From NCBI GenBank assembly GCA_002803225.1, contig NXFV01000913.1:52535-116534 (forward strand): a stretch of 64,000 bases of DNA, in the 5' to 3' direction. Below, one piece after another: positions 13,328 through 24,723 of the stretch. How positions within the stretch are numbered: the stretch's first letter is position 1; each line of letters begins with the position of its first letter. This DNA comes from Gamarada debralockiae. Its lineage: Eukaryota > Ascomycota > Leotiomycetes > Helotiales > Hyphodiscaceae. The notes beneath the pieces were generated by a model that was not told where the DNA came from, searched no databases, and worked only from the letters and a program-made list of their open reading frames with translations. The translations under genes and the position numbers were made by a program.

Positions 13328-15023
13328 TCACTTGAAAGTGTGTCTTGACCTTGAAAGACAAAGAATCGCAACACTCAAGGAGAAGGGAAGTTGGGAGGAA
13401 GCTGTGGAAGACACATTTTCTTCCCCTCTTCTAAGATGAACAGGAACCTGCTTTATGAGACGGAAGGGACCTTGCAGATCGTTTGATTACCTGTACTCAA
13501 CATATCAGTAATGCCGAAACTCAACGCATCTCGGACAATTAAAGGTCACTCGTATTGAATTTGGCCGAGAGATGGATAAATAGGAAGCGCCCCTCTCATG
13601 AAGCTCACCTTGGCGGAGACATTTGTATCTGGCGGGGTTGGAGATGGTAGGATGAACGATGCGGGGTAAAATTGGAGCGGCCGACCACCGGACAGCGGGG
13701 GATCATCGATCCGGCGACGTCATATCAGGTGAATTATCATGTGATGTTCACATCACGTGCTTCGTAAGGACCTTCCCCTTTGGGATCGGGGAGACTGAAA
13801 CAAGAGGAAAGCTCGTTGAGCGTTTTATGCTGCATGCATTCATGCATTGCAACACTATAGGGCAAAATAAACTTAAATGTAGGAGCTAGTAGTGTAATAC
13901 GGAACGAGATGGGATCTAAGTGGAGGATAGAGGGAAGATTATTGTTTACACAGCCTCTGATCTAGATCAACTTATGTGAAGGTACTACCTATCTGGCCGA
14001 AAAGTTGTAGCGAAACAGGGGGTTTCCAGGCTGGCACAGACCAGACTGCAAACAAAGTCGCTTCGGCCTGATAGGTAGTATGCAGGGTGGCTAGCAAAAC
14101 AGCTAGAAGCTTTTTAATCCCCGAGGAGGATTCGGCTTCCCCGTACCGAGATTGTATTCCGGATACCGGGGGCATTCCCAGCCAAATTTCGTCACTCAGC
14201 CCGTTTCTGATGCCGCGGCTTGCCTCAAGCACTTGACAGGAAGCCGGTACAGTTTTAAGGTGAGTCCTAAGTGTGGCGCAATCGCGGGTTAAGGTTAAAA
14301 AAGAGCTCTCGCTAGAGTTGTCGGATGCCGGAATGGGAAAGCCCCTGAGGCGTTAATCATGCAGACAGGAGGAAGTAGCCTCTCTCCGCGAGGCTCAGAC
14401 ATTTGTAATGCTAGAGTGGGTAACATCGTTTCTTTTGATGTACGAACAGGCCAATAAATGTGTCAGCAGGATTGGCTCGATGATGTCTCGCTCATAAGGC
14501 TGATTCTCTAGGTTGATTTTTAAGGGGTGAAGAAAGATTGCCTCCGGAAAGGCATCAATTCCTTGAAGGAAGGGCTGAACATCCCAATATCGCGTTTATC
14601 CTGCGACAGAACTTTAAAATGAAACTCCACGCATTTCTTCACACCTTCCCTCTTGTATAAGAATTATGTAATGTTTTAGGTTCGGGGCTGAGCTGCAACT
14701 ACCGGCGCTATTCCCATCAAATTTTTTGGTGGCTGTGAGTCACGGTGAACTTGGGATCTGATATTTCATTCAAATTTCGATGTTCAAGCTGAAATGAGCA
14801 TTCGTATTCAGGTGCATTTTCGATTCCTTCAATCGATTTAGTGAATAATATATTTGTGACGGCGCCTCTGTTCGAACTCAAAAAACTCATGATTTGGATA
14901 CCTGAGGATCAGCATACCCGAACCGGTTTAGAGACACGGCAAGTTGTTAAGCCGTCCATAACAGCATACCCGATGCTAGCACGATTTGATTCCCTGGATT
15001 TGGCATCAAACAATTTGAATACT
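13328..15023. other. Divergent intergenic region (GH79 / Zn2Cys6 regulator)
   Basis: This region serves as promoter for both neighbours. It contains several CGG/CCG-rich patches, for example around 13670-13720 and 14120-14170, of the kind Zn2Cys6 proteins bind. No site stands out as certain. No coding or RNA gene was recognised. Confidence 0.4.
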
Positions 15024-17697
15024 ATGGAAAATCCGCCTCTGGCTGCTGTAAGTGATGGTTGCCCTTCAAATTTGAACGCCGGGAAAGTGTGGCTGTAGCT
15101 AATTGACGGTGTAGTGTGATGCTTGCTATTCGAGAAAGGTGGGCTTAAATCCCTCATCATCCCTTCCCTCTTCTGACTATTCCAAAACATTGTAGAATCT
15201 CTTCTCACAGCATTCCATTAAATAGATTCGATGTGATCGAGGAGATCCGTGTGCAAATTGCCAAGACTCGAGAGTTCGTTGTTTGCGGAAACGACAAAAG
15301 CAAGTCCGGAAACCTCGAGACGTTGACCTGTGAGTGTTGAAACATGATTTATAGAAACAAACAACACCTGGGCGGATGCTAAGACTTTACCCAGAGAACA
15401 TGCAATACAGGAAATAAAGGCATCCGTCTCCGATGTGCAAAGTTCAGTTGAACATTTGCTATCAACCAACCCAAGCAAGTCAAGCCACGAAGCACTGTCT
15501 GCCAGCAACAGGCAATCTTCACTCACTCCAACCTCAGACTCAGGAAGATACGGTACAGAGTCGCATCACAGAAAACGAACAAGCACAACAGCATTTGAGA
15601 CTGACAGCCCCGGGCTCCATGTGGAACGAACGCACTCATTCAAACGAGCCTCGAGTCCAAGGACTCCTATTGAAAAGCCGTATTCCCCTCCACCATTTTC
15701 AACTTCTGAAGCCCAGACTTTGATCTTAAGAGAACTCGCAAATGGTACAAGCCTGAGTTCAGAGAAGAGAGCCGTCTTTCAGTCAGCTCTGTCCTCACTC
15801 AGCCAGAGTGTGCGCAAGTCTCGGAATGAAGCTGACGAGCAACCTTCACCGTGGGGTCTACCGGACGACAAAGACCTCCTCGAAAATCCAGCTATACCAC
15901 CTGCTTCCGTCATAGAATGGATGCTTCAAGGTCAGCTTGCCCCAGCACAAGGCAACACTTTCAACTAACAAAGTTTTAAAAAATCAGCCAAGGGCAACCA
16001 CTCATTTTGTGTCCCCGATACCCTGCCGTTATTATCACGGCAAACCCTCTTCAGAATGTCGCGAAGTCTCCTTGGTTCCAACAACCCCCGAGAGGATATT
16101 GCAAGTCTGATTTGTGTCGATTCATGTGCTTCTTACTTTCTATTCGAACATGTCATGAACTGGGGCAGTGATGTTGGTCCCGAGGACCCTCTACGGAAAG
16201 AGCTGGAGACATACTTCGATACAGCTCGCGCAGCGATACCTCATCTCAGCCTTTTGGGACCATCAACTCTTGCTAATTTGCAAGCACTGCAATTCGGAGT
16301 AAGTACTGAATTCGACGCTTTTCAGATATTCACACTGACAGTGCACCAGGCTATCAATGCCCAAGAGATTGGAGACATCGAAGCCGCATGGAGATTCACA
16401 AGTGCCGCGAGCACCATTTGTTATGCACTAGATCTGCACAAGAAAAGCAACCCCTTCACACAGGACCGTACGGACGAGGCTATTGAGGCATTCACCTGCT
16501 TCGGATTTACTTACATGCAGGACAAGGGACTGGCGATGAATCTCGGACGTCCTTCGTGCCTTCAGGACACATACATTGAGCAGGAAGTTTTTGAGAGGTC
16601 GATACAAGAAGAGAAACGACCTACAACTTTCTACCAATATATTAACCTAGCACGAGTGCAAAGCCGGATCATTACAGATTTGCACTCGGCAGGTCGCTCA
16701 TCACTCTTAGATATCAATGGAGTAGTCACAGACATTTTGGGTAGGATGGACGATCTGTGGCAATCGATGCAGGAGGTATGCTATCCATACTATCTTGACG
16801 CAGAGCACTTCATCCTGACTAACACAATCCTACAGTTTCGGAAAATACCACTGAATATGGGAACCAAATTAGACAACGAGATTGAGTTCGGGATGTACGA
16901 TTTCGCATTTCATTCTATCAAAACAGTTCTTCTACATTCCGGGAGCGAGAAGTCGCGAAATCCTAAGCTTGCCGAAGCTTGTATAAGCTCTGCGCGGGCT
17001 GCTTTCGGCGAAGTCCAGCACATGAGAGAATTATGCAAAGAGTCGAAACTTAGCATTGATGGAGTTATCTCGTTGGGGAACTGGTGAGTGGTCTTGATCC
17101 TCTTCCCTAACTCGCTTCCGCAGATCCAGACTTGCAATACTGACAATCAGTCGCAGGTCAATTCTCTACTACCCCTTCACACCCTTCTTCGTGCTCTTCT
17201 GCAACGTCGTCTCCATAGGAAACAAAGGGGACCTCGCGCTAATGGAACAATTCGTTGACTACCTCTCCGAAGTAAAAGATCTCAGTCCTCCGATCGCAAA
17301 ACTCCACAAACTCTGCGTCCCATTCCTGAATCTCGCCACCAATATGATAGAGTCAACCGAAGGCAACACCACATCAGCAAACGAGAAGGCTCCTGCACCC
17401 AGGGCCACCATCGAGCAGTCGCCAAACATTATTCCAGGGACGGATGCATTCCCCGCCATCCCGACGCCACTACCACGACTCTCGATCCCCAACCAAATAC
17501 CTATAATAGATGATTCAGTAATGCAGGATAGCAACATGCCACTGGATTTTCCGACGTTCACTTCGGCTCCGGCGGATGGTGTGTTTTGGCAGCTGATGGA
17601 TGCTCAGCCGCGACTGCAGTGGCTGGATTCTGATTTCTCTGGGTTTGAACAGGCTTGGGGTGACGCTGGGTTTGAGGACCCAGCGTTTATGGGTTGA
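15024..17697 (+). CDS. Zn2Cys6 transcription factor, zinc cluster split over micro-exons
   Basis: Fungal binuclear-zinc-cluster regulator with a fungal-specific middle homology domain; target genes unknown. Proposed exons: 15024-15047, 15115-15138, 15226-15329, 15395-15930, 15988-16298, 16350-16775, 16836-17083, 17157-17697 (737 aa). The first three exons assemble a perfect cluster C-X2-C-X6-C-X5-C-X2-C-X6-C (CDACYSRK, then IRCDRGDPCANC, then QDSRVRC), directly after MENPPLAA and followed by a basic linker RKRQKQVRK. The middle domain carries the usual LANLQAL, GDIEAAWRF and LDLHK motifs around residues 300-350. Two introns (51 nt at 16299-16349, 60 nt at 16776-16835) are multiples of three without stops. 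I splice them because removal restores the family spacing and both have good donor and branch signals. If retained, the product is 774 aa. The neighbour downstream on the same strand is SSADH. Confidence 0.87.
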
Positions 17698-18471
17698 TTT
17701 TTGAAATAGAAAGGTGTTCGGGATTGGGTGTAACATAGAAGGTATTACTTTGACGACGATACGCGATCATGGAAATGTACAATACTTGATACTACTCACC
17801 AGAATATGGGAGAGGCAAAATGCCAATGGCTATGTCTATCACCAACTCAATTCTCCCAGATGAAAGTTGAATCGAGTGATGTGTGTATTCTCAAATCTCA
17901 ATCGCTGAAGGCAATCCGTAAAGCAGTATTTTGCCTAGACTTCGTGAAATCGCATTTCCAGACCCCTAGGCATTATTTATAACTGAGTTCCATTCTTGCA
18001 CCGCCCCTGTGATGTGATACACCGTCCAGTTGTTTGTTTACTGATAGTGGGGCAAACTTCACAGCTTCAACCGAGCGCCAAAGGCGCCGTGAAGGCGGGA
18101 CGTCAAAGTCCACCACGCGCCCTTACTGGCACGCTTCACTCAATAATGAGGATCTTTTGGCCCATTTTGATCAATCGACCCTCATCATCCTAACTCTCAC
18201 GATGCAAAATTTCCACCTGCATCCCTCCCTTCCGGATCAGGTTAGACCTTACCTTATGCCCCTCATTCATGCCTCAAATGTAAGGAATCAAATACAAAGC
18301 TGGCACAGATAAAACAAACGTCATGGAACAACAATCCCGTTCAACCCATTCTCCTATTTCCGAACCAATTGCACCACATACAGACCACTTCCACTTCTCC
18401 AGATTCGATGTCATTCCCTCGGTGACGTCCAGAAGAGCCAGTCCGGTCCAGAACTCGACAATTCTTTGAAA
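17698..18471. other. Intergenic; 5' flank of SSADH gene
   Basis: Holds the 3' end of the regulator transcript and the promoter of the dehydrogenase gene. A TATTTATAA-like stretch occurs near 17974. No gene recognised. Confidence 0.4.
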
Positions 18472-20243
18472 ATGAACACCATCTTCAGATCCGGCTCAAC
18501 AGCTCTCAGAACAGCTTCACGATCACGATTCCAGAGCTTTACACTGCCGAGTTATTGTTGGAAGAATACGTACGCCATGTCTCATAACGTGCCGAAGCTC
18601 AATGACCCGTCATTGTTGAAGACAAATGTTGCGTATGTCAATGGCGAGTGGGTGAAGGCGAAGAGCGGGAAGACTTTTGAGGTGTTTGGTGTGATACCCT
18701 CTATAATCTCGAAAGAGCACTCGCTGATATGTTGTGAATGATTGCAGACCCATCATCAGGAAAGTTGATAGGCACAGCGCCCGAATTCGACTCCGCAGAC
18801 ACACAAGCCGCCATCGATGCCGCGGCTGCCGCATTCCCAGCGTTCAAGAACAAGACTGGCCGTGAGAGGTCGAAATTGTTGAGGAAATGGTACGATTTGA
18901 TGGTATGTCAACTCGCACACAGAGGGAGGCAGGGCAAGATGTTGAAACAATTGGCAGGTTGAGAACAGTGAGGATATCAGCAGGCTCATTACATGGGAGA
19001 ATGGCAAGCCTTTGGCTGACGCCAAAGGAGAGGCTGCATATGCAGCTAGTTTCTTCGAGTGGTTCAGTGAGGAGGCGCCGAGAGTGTATGGTGATACTAT
19101 CCCTGCGTCAATTGCTGGAAACAGGATCGTGACATATAAGGAGCCTGTTGGAGTTTGTGGACTGATTACACCGTAAGCTTTCCTACCTTCCCCAGTTTAT
19201 ACAGCAAAGGCTGAGTTACATTTGCCAGGTGGAACTTCCCCGCCGCAATGATAACCCGTAAAATCGGCCCCGCCCTCGCAGCAGGCTGCACGGTCGTCGC
19301 TAAATCCCCCGGCGAAACACCCTTCACGTCGCTCGCACTGGCCGAACTCGCCCACCGAGCCGGCATCCCAAAAGGCGTCGTCAACGTCATCAGTGCGCTG
19401 AAGAACACCGCCGAAGTAGGCGAAATCCTCACCACCTCCCCCATCGTCAAGAAAGTCTCCTTCACAGGATCCACTGGTGTTGGAAAACTCCTGATGAAGC
19501 AATCCTCTTCGACCCTCAAGAAACTGTCTTTCGAGCTCGGAGGAAACGCTCCTTTTATTGTCTTCGATGACGCGGACCTCGATACCGCCGTCGCTGGCGC
19601 AATCACCTCTAAATTCCGTTCATCAGGCCAAACGTGTGTATGCGCGAACAGGATATTCATCCAAGCAGGCATCTACGATGAATTTGCGCAGAAGTTCGCG
19701 GCGAAAGTGAAAGAGTTCAAGGTTGGAGGCGGATATACGGAGGGCGTTACGCACGGTCCACTCATTCATGATCGCGCGATCACGAAGGTTGATGCGCATG
19801 TTAGTGATGCGGAGAAGAAGGGTGGGAAGGTTATACAGGGCGGGCAGAAGATGCCTGAGCTTGGAGCGAATTTCTTCCAGCCCACTGTTATTACTGGTAT
19901 GACGACTGAAATGGCGCTTGCGAGTGAGGAGACGTTTGGGCCTGTTGCGGGGTTGTTTAAGTTTAGTACTGAGGAGGAAGTTGTTAGGATTGCGAACTCG
20001 GCGGAGGTTGGTCTTGCTGGGTACTTCTTCTCGAAGGATTTGCAGAGAGTGCAGAGGGTTGCGGAGGCTTTGGAGGTCGGTATGGTCGGTGTCAACACTG
20101 GACTAATTAGTGATGCTGCAGCGCCTTTTGGAGGTGTTAAGGAATCTGGGTTCGGACGAGAGGGATCAAAGTATGGTATTGCAGAGTACCAGGTTATGAA
20201 AATGATTACATACGGTGGGATGGGACAGCCTCTACAGAAGTAG
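18472..20243 (+). CDS. UGA2: Succinate-semialdehyde dehydrogenase, NAD(P)-dependent
   Basis: Oxidises succinic semialdehyde to succinate, the last step of the GABA shunt. Exons: 18472-18688, 18748-18902, 18958-19172, 19229-20243 (533 aa). The first 35 or so residues are rich in Arg, Ser and Thr without acidic residues (MNTIFRSGSTALRTASRSR), which suggests a mitochondrial presequence. A second Met at residue 36 could start a cytosolic form. Aldehyde dehydrogenase hallmarks are all present: WNFPAAMITRK, KSPGETP, FTGSTGVGK, the general-base Glu in FELGGNAPF, the catalytic Cys in SSGQTCVCANR, and EETFGPVA. The ending AEYQVMKMITYGGM is typical of fungal SSADH. Length is normal. Family and substrate are well supported; localisation is inferred. 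Confidence 0.95.
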
Positions 20244-22592
20244 ATGCTGCATATGGAAATTGAATAATGCGTAAAAGGTATGGGATGTAGGGATGGCATG
20301 AAATGCAGAAAATGGATCTACAACTTCGCCTAGAGTTCCAACAAGGGATCCTTTGGTATCGACGAGTGAATCAGTGATCAGGTAAAGGGCGCTTAAGGTA
20401 CACATATAAGATTGGAGCTCCAAGTAAAAGCGTGTTCTATATAAAGATGAGCTCTCGGATCACCAATTTGTACGCGGAAGATTGTTGATCGCCTGTTCAG
20501 TAAAGAATATGTGGAATTGGTTAGAGAACGACGAATCAACTTCATTGAGGTTGAGTATCGTGGGATAGCTCTGCGGTCTCGAGCGAAAGAGTGAGCTCCC
20601 GACGACAACAACCCCCTACTTTACTACCTTACCCAGAGATCCAGTTCGTTATTCCTCTCCCTGTTCCAATATCTTGCTGTGCTGCATGTTGCGTCGAATT
20701 AATGGAGCTTGGCGAAGATATCTCGAGAAACGAGCTCATCCAAGACATACGTGGAACCCCATCTCAATCGTTGCCATGATTCCATAGTTATTGAATTTAG
20801 GACAGGTATTTATGAGTAAGACCCCGCCTTAGCGATGGAGAGTTCGGATTTGGATTTGGATAAGTGGAAGCACGTGAGTTGTGTTAAAGGGGCCGCATAC
20901 TCACCGCCTTGGGCGAGTTGCATGAGGTAGCTGAGAACACGGATAGAATATAATACACCTATCCAGTACCAGGATGAGACTGACTGGGTAACACTCAAGG
21001 AGAATGACGAACACAATGGAGCGAGAAATCTTTCCATTCAGACTTGGCCTTTTGACTGCTTCGCCTTTTTTGCCGTTGCTCATCTCCGTTAGAGCAGAGC
21101 CATCGATCCACTGATGATGCTAAAAGTGTAACTTCGAGACAAAACAACAACGACAAAGTTACTGAAGATGAAATCTTTCTCGAAAACAGGAGCCTTGGTT
21201 TGGTATATCTGGAAAGTTGGGGAGTTGCCTCTTTCAAAACTATTTTATAAAATAATTGAGAGTGATATGTCACGCGCCTTCGCTGAATCACATCCTACTA
21301 CGCCGGAAATACTTGGCGTTCTGCTGCGCAGTTCTTAAATGGGTGGATAAAGCCCGAAGCAATGAGGGTAACGGAGCAATTGCCGTTGAGGAATCGTAAT
21401 ATGCCTCCCAGCCTCGAAGCCTTTGAACGATAGTGTAATTGTTCTCAAAGTTGCCCGTATACTTTTATGGTGATAATGGAAGTGTACAACGATGATAATT
21501 GCAGATTCATTTTAGTTGATTCTAGCAATGTCTCAGTGAGAGTGGGAGAGCTGTGACAGAGGGACTTAGGTGCTAGGGATCGAGGGACAACACCTCGATC
21601 CATGAGTTGAAACAAGCAATTCGAAGACTGAAACAACGTTCGTATTTTCGAATTGGGGATACTCCTGAGCAGATGTGTAAAAATAAGGAGCTGAAAGCAT
21701 TCTCTCAACCTCAAACAACTCTCCCTAAATCTACCTTCCAACATGGAAGCCAAGTCCGCTCGGGTGTGGAGACACAACTGTGGCATCTGCTTCTGTGGTT
21801 GGACCACCACGGAAGTTTTGCCGGACACTGGGGACGACATCGCCAGCATGAAACTTAATTATCATTATTGGCAACTTGTCACTGTCACATCCTTTTTTCA
21901 TTGTCACATCACCTTTCTCATCGACCTTTAGCGTTGCATCGGACAAAGAGTCGGGAGCAAGGAGTGTGTAATATCCAGTTGACAGGATATGTCTTTACGC
22001 AACATAAAAGGTGGTAGACTGTGGTGATGGTGCTTGCCTTCTCCCATGATGCAAATTCTCCAATGGAGAACCGCAGAATCCTTTTATGTTGGTGTCGATG
22101 TCGCTTTGGTGAGCTGAATGATGCTGCAGGGGTTATGATTGTCGATGCACTTGCATCTTTCGCAGCTTTTCTCAATGCCTCAGAAATGTCGAACTGAGAT
22201 GAGACAAGTGAAATGAAATTGTGAAGTATATAGGCTACTAGTGAGATGAAAGTTTGTCTACCGTACTACATCAACTGAGACATAAGGTATTAAAATCGTT
22301 CAATCTATTCCAGCGATTTGAGTCTGCATGAGAACCAAGTAACTGTACCTTACAATGGATCGCTCGCATTGAATCAACGCTTGAAATTGAGTGTATCCAA
22401 GTTGCTGAAAGTAGCATCTTCCCGCTGAACATTGTACTATTCATATCTTGTGTCTCAATTAATGCGGCATTTCCCCAAGATGGTCTGCCCTCTATTCCCA
22501 ATAGTAATACAGACCGTCTGCCATAAACTTCACAGCTCAACAGGGTATATCCAAAACTCCCAACTCCATCGTTCATTCCAGTTCATGCGCCA
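20244..22592. other. Intergenic, 2.3 kb; possible protein relic on minus strand
   Basis: No intact gene. Between about 22200 and 21730 the minus strand reads as protein-like in two frames. One runs ...TNIKGFCGSPLENLHHG... up to a TAA, and the same frame resumes with LSTGYYTLLAPDSLSDATL and KVDEKGDVTMKKGCDSD. This may be a decayed small gene, but I do not recognise it. The rest (20300-21700) shows only short overlapping ORFs. Confidence 0.35.
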
Positions 22593-24413
22593 TCAAGACA
22601 AGCCACAATTAAACGCCGATCTGCTTCTAAGATCCTGTTCCAATCCGGAGTGGACATCCGAAGTAGACAGGGAGCAAGGCATTTGGTGCGCCAGGTTTGT
22701 TGGAGAAAGAGCATTTATGCCATAAGAAAGTTGATCCGGATGTGCTGGGGGAAAACTCTCCACCGCTCCGAACTCTTGAATCTCATCGACTGTATGAGGG
22801 CCATAGGCCATCGCCTCGTTGTACTCTTGCTCATAGTTCTCGTCGTCATCATCATTGACTTCCTCAATCACGACCATATCATTCGAACTTTCGCTCTGTG
22901 ACGGATTTCCTCTGATCCTCACTTGAAGGCACTCATCCGCCTTCGCAGCGAGCAGCCTCAAATATCTCGAGGTCCCACCTAACACTGTTCCCAAAATCCT
23001 TATCAACTCCATCAAATAATCTCTTGGTCCGATCCCCAAACTAGACACTTGCATAGCTCTATGTTGAAGTAGAAGGACATCTGCAAGACTGCATCCAATA
23101 TCGAACACCTTTTCCAGGATGCCAATGCCGTTGGCTTCAAATGCTTTTGGAGGCACCAGTCGCGACACGAGAACGACATCTCGTGCGATCGTGATGGGAT
23201 ACTGGAAGGACATGCTCTCGTTGGCGGTAGAGCTGGAGAGAAAGCCTTTTTTAACGCAGAGTTGCCAGACCATTGTTTTGAGCCATTGTCTACTGATGAG
23301 GAGATCTGCTTGTTGAATTTCGGTTCTGTCGGATACTTCTGGGAGCGCGAATTTTAGAATATCTTGGAGGCGATTGAGGGACTGTGGTGATGCGGTGGAG
23401 TTCGCTGAGGAAGGATTCCACAAAGACAAGAAGGTGTCGTCGAAATTTTGGAAGAGCGAAACGAGGTCGAGAAAGCCAGATAAGATGGTGGCTTCAGGTC
23501 CTGGACTGAGTGTAGGCAGATTGATCGTTCGTTGGAGCGTCAATGGCCTATGTCGTTGAAGCGCATAAGCTCTTTCGGTGATGAACAAGAGCCAGAACGT
23601 CCTTCGACAGAATGTTGCATATTGAGGGTCTGCTATGCTGGAATACGTAACCTCCTCGTGAAACCGCTGAAGTTGAAGCATTGTCATTGCTTCTCTGATA
23701 TAGTACCAAGCCGAATTATCCCTCCCAATAGAGAATAATGCTGCGAATAGAAAGAACGAGGTCTGAACCGTGGCTAGAGTAGGTGTTTCGACGTGGTTGC
23801 AAAAATTTCTCGACCGACATGTCTCAGTGATGAATAGCTCTGATGAAGGTAACTGGTTCACCTCTATAGGGGCTTCTGAGGGCCCAGGGGGACCTAGGAT
23901 CTCGGGTTGAAGGATAATCACTGCGCATAGCGCCGTGATGAGACCATATTGCTGCGGATGCTCGTGAAGATTCTCTAACGAAGCATAGACCTGTTCGCGG
24001 TCGAGAATCGGCATAATTGGGTATTTATGCGTGAAAAATCCATCGACGCATCGCCGAATGATATCGGGAGATATGAGAGGCGATGGTTCGAAGCCAAATG
24101 CCTCATTGAAGGCTTCGTCAACAGGCAATTGACGGTGCCCAAGAGTTTGCGGTACAATTGGCGGCGGTACCCTTGGAGCCGTATTTCCATTCAACATATT
24201 TTCTCTACTGTATGTGCCTGGTGGTTTCCCAACACGCGGTCCCTTTGGCCCCTTCTTCTTCGGTACCGTCAAGTATGTGCATCGCAGTTCAGTCGCTTGG
24301 CAATTCGCGCATGGGTCGTCGCCATTGCAGCGTATCTTGCGAGTATGGCAGCAATCGCATGCTTGCTTGACTTTCGATATCTTCCTGCGCGGCTCCGGTC
24401 GTAGGGAATCCAT
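22593..24413 (-). CDS. Zn2Cys6 transcription factor, MAL/sugar-regulator-like
   Basis: Single-exon regulator of 606 aa. The zinc cluster lies near residues 18-45 with spacing C-X2-C-X6-C-X5-C-X2-C-X6-C (QACDCCHTRKIRCNGDDPC and following). A linker with KKKGPKGPR follows, a feature shared by several fungal carbohydrate regulators. The fungal-specific transcription-factor domain spans about residues 110-420 and contains FCRRTFWLLFITERAYALQR followed by HRPLTL, the motif common in maltose/sucrose activator-type proteins. A very acidic stretch near residue 530 (EEVNDDDDENYEQEYNE) may be an activation domain. The gene faces away from the DUF6604 relic and lies 4.2 kb from the GH32 invertase gene. 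Control of local sugar genes is a reasonable inference from class and position, not shown by the sequence. Confidence 0.92.
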   Translation of the reverse strand: MDSLRPEPRRKISKVKQACDCCHTRKIRCNGDDPCANCQATELRCTYLTVPKKKGPKGPRVGKPPGTYSRENMLNGNTAPRVPPPIVPQTLGHRQLPVDEAFNEAFGFEPSPLISPDIIRRCVDGFFTHKYPIMPILDREQVYASLENLHEHPQQYGLITALCAVIILQPEILGPPGPSEAPIEVNQLPSSELFITETCRSRNFCNHVETPTLATVQTSFFLFAALFSIGRDNSAWYYIREAMTMLQLQRFHEEVTYSSIADPQYATFCRRTFWLLFITERAYALQRHRPLTLQRTINLPTLSPGPEATILSGFLDLVSLFQNFDDTFLSLWNPSSANSTASPQSLNRLQDILKFALPEVSDRTEIQQADLLISRQWLKTMVWQLCVKKGFLSSSTANESMSFQYPITIARDVVLVSRLVPPKAFEANGIGILEKVFDIGCSLADVLLLQHRAMQVSSLGIGPRDYLMELIRILGTVLGGTSRYLRLLAAKADECLQVRIRGNPSQSESSNDMVVIEEVNDDDDENYEQEYNEAMAYGPHTVDEIQEFGAVESFPPAHPDQLSYGINALSPTNLAHQMPCSLSTSDVHSGLEQDLRSRSAFNCGLS

Positions 24414-24723
24414 CGTGGTCCATTAGAAGTCGCAGAGGAGGATTGGTATCGAGTGGGAGGCGTTGCTCCGCGAAGAATGCGCTGAGGTGAAGTCCGCGTT
24501 TCCCCAATGCGCTAAATTTTAGGGCCAAATCGGGCAGGCGGGGAGGCGGAGAGGCGGGGAAAGATCCCACTGATTGATTGATTGGTCAATTTACGTGCTG
24601 TATCAGTCGAAGAATAAAAGAGCCCTAACCTCATTCAAGAAAACCCACACCTCACGGTCCAACTAGCCAAAAGCTCGGCATAAGATAGATCATAGCGAAC
24701 TCCCCCAAGCTTGGTTGTCGACG
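24414..24723. other. Short intergenic region, regulator promoter
   Basis: Holds the 5' flank of the Zn2Cys6 gene and the start of the DUF6604 relic. It has purine-rich GGCGGGGAGGCGGAGAGGCG repeats at about 24536-24558 and a DNA stretch TGATTGATTGATTGG just after. No gene. Confidence 0.4.

Noticed and set aside
16776..16835. Reading the regulator gene straight through this segment
   Set aside because: Good donor GTATGC, branch CTGACTAAC and acceptor CCTACAG, with better family spacing after removal, favour an intron.
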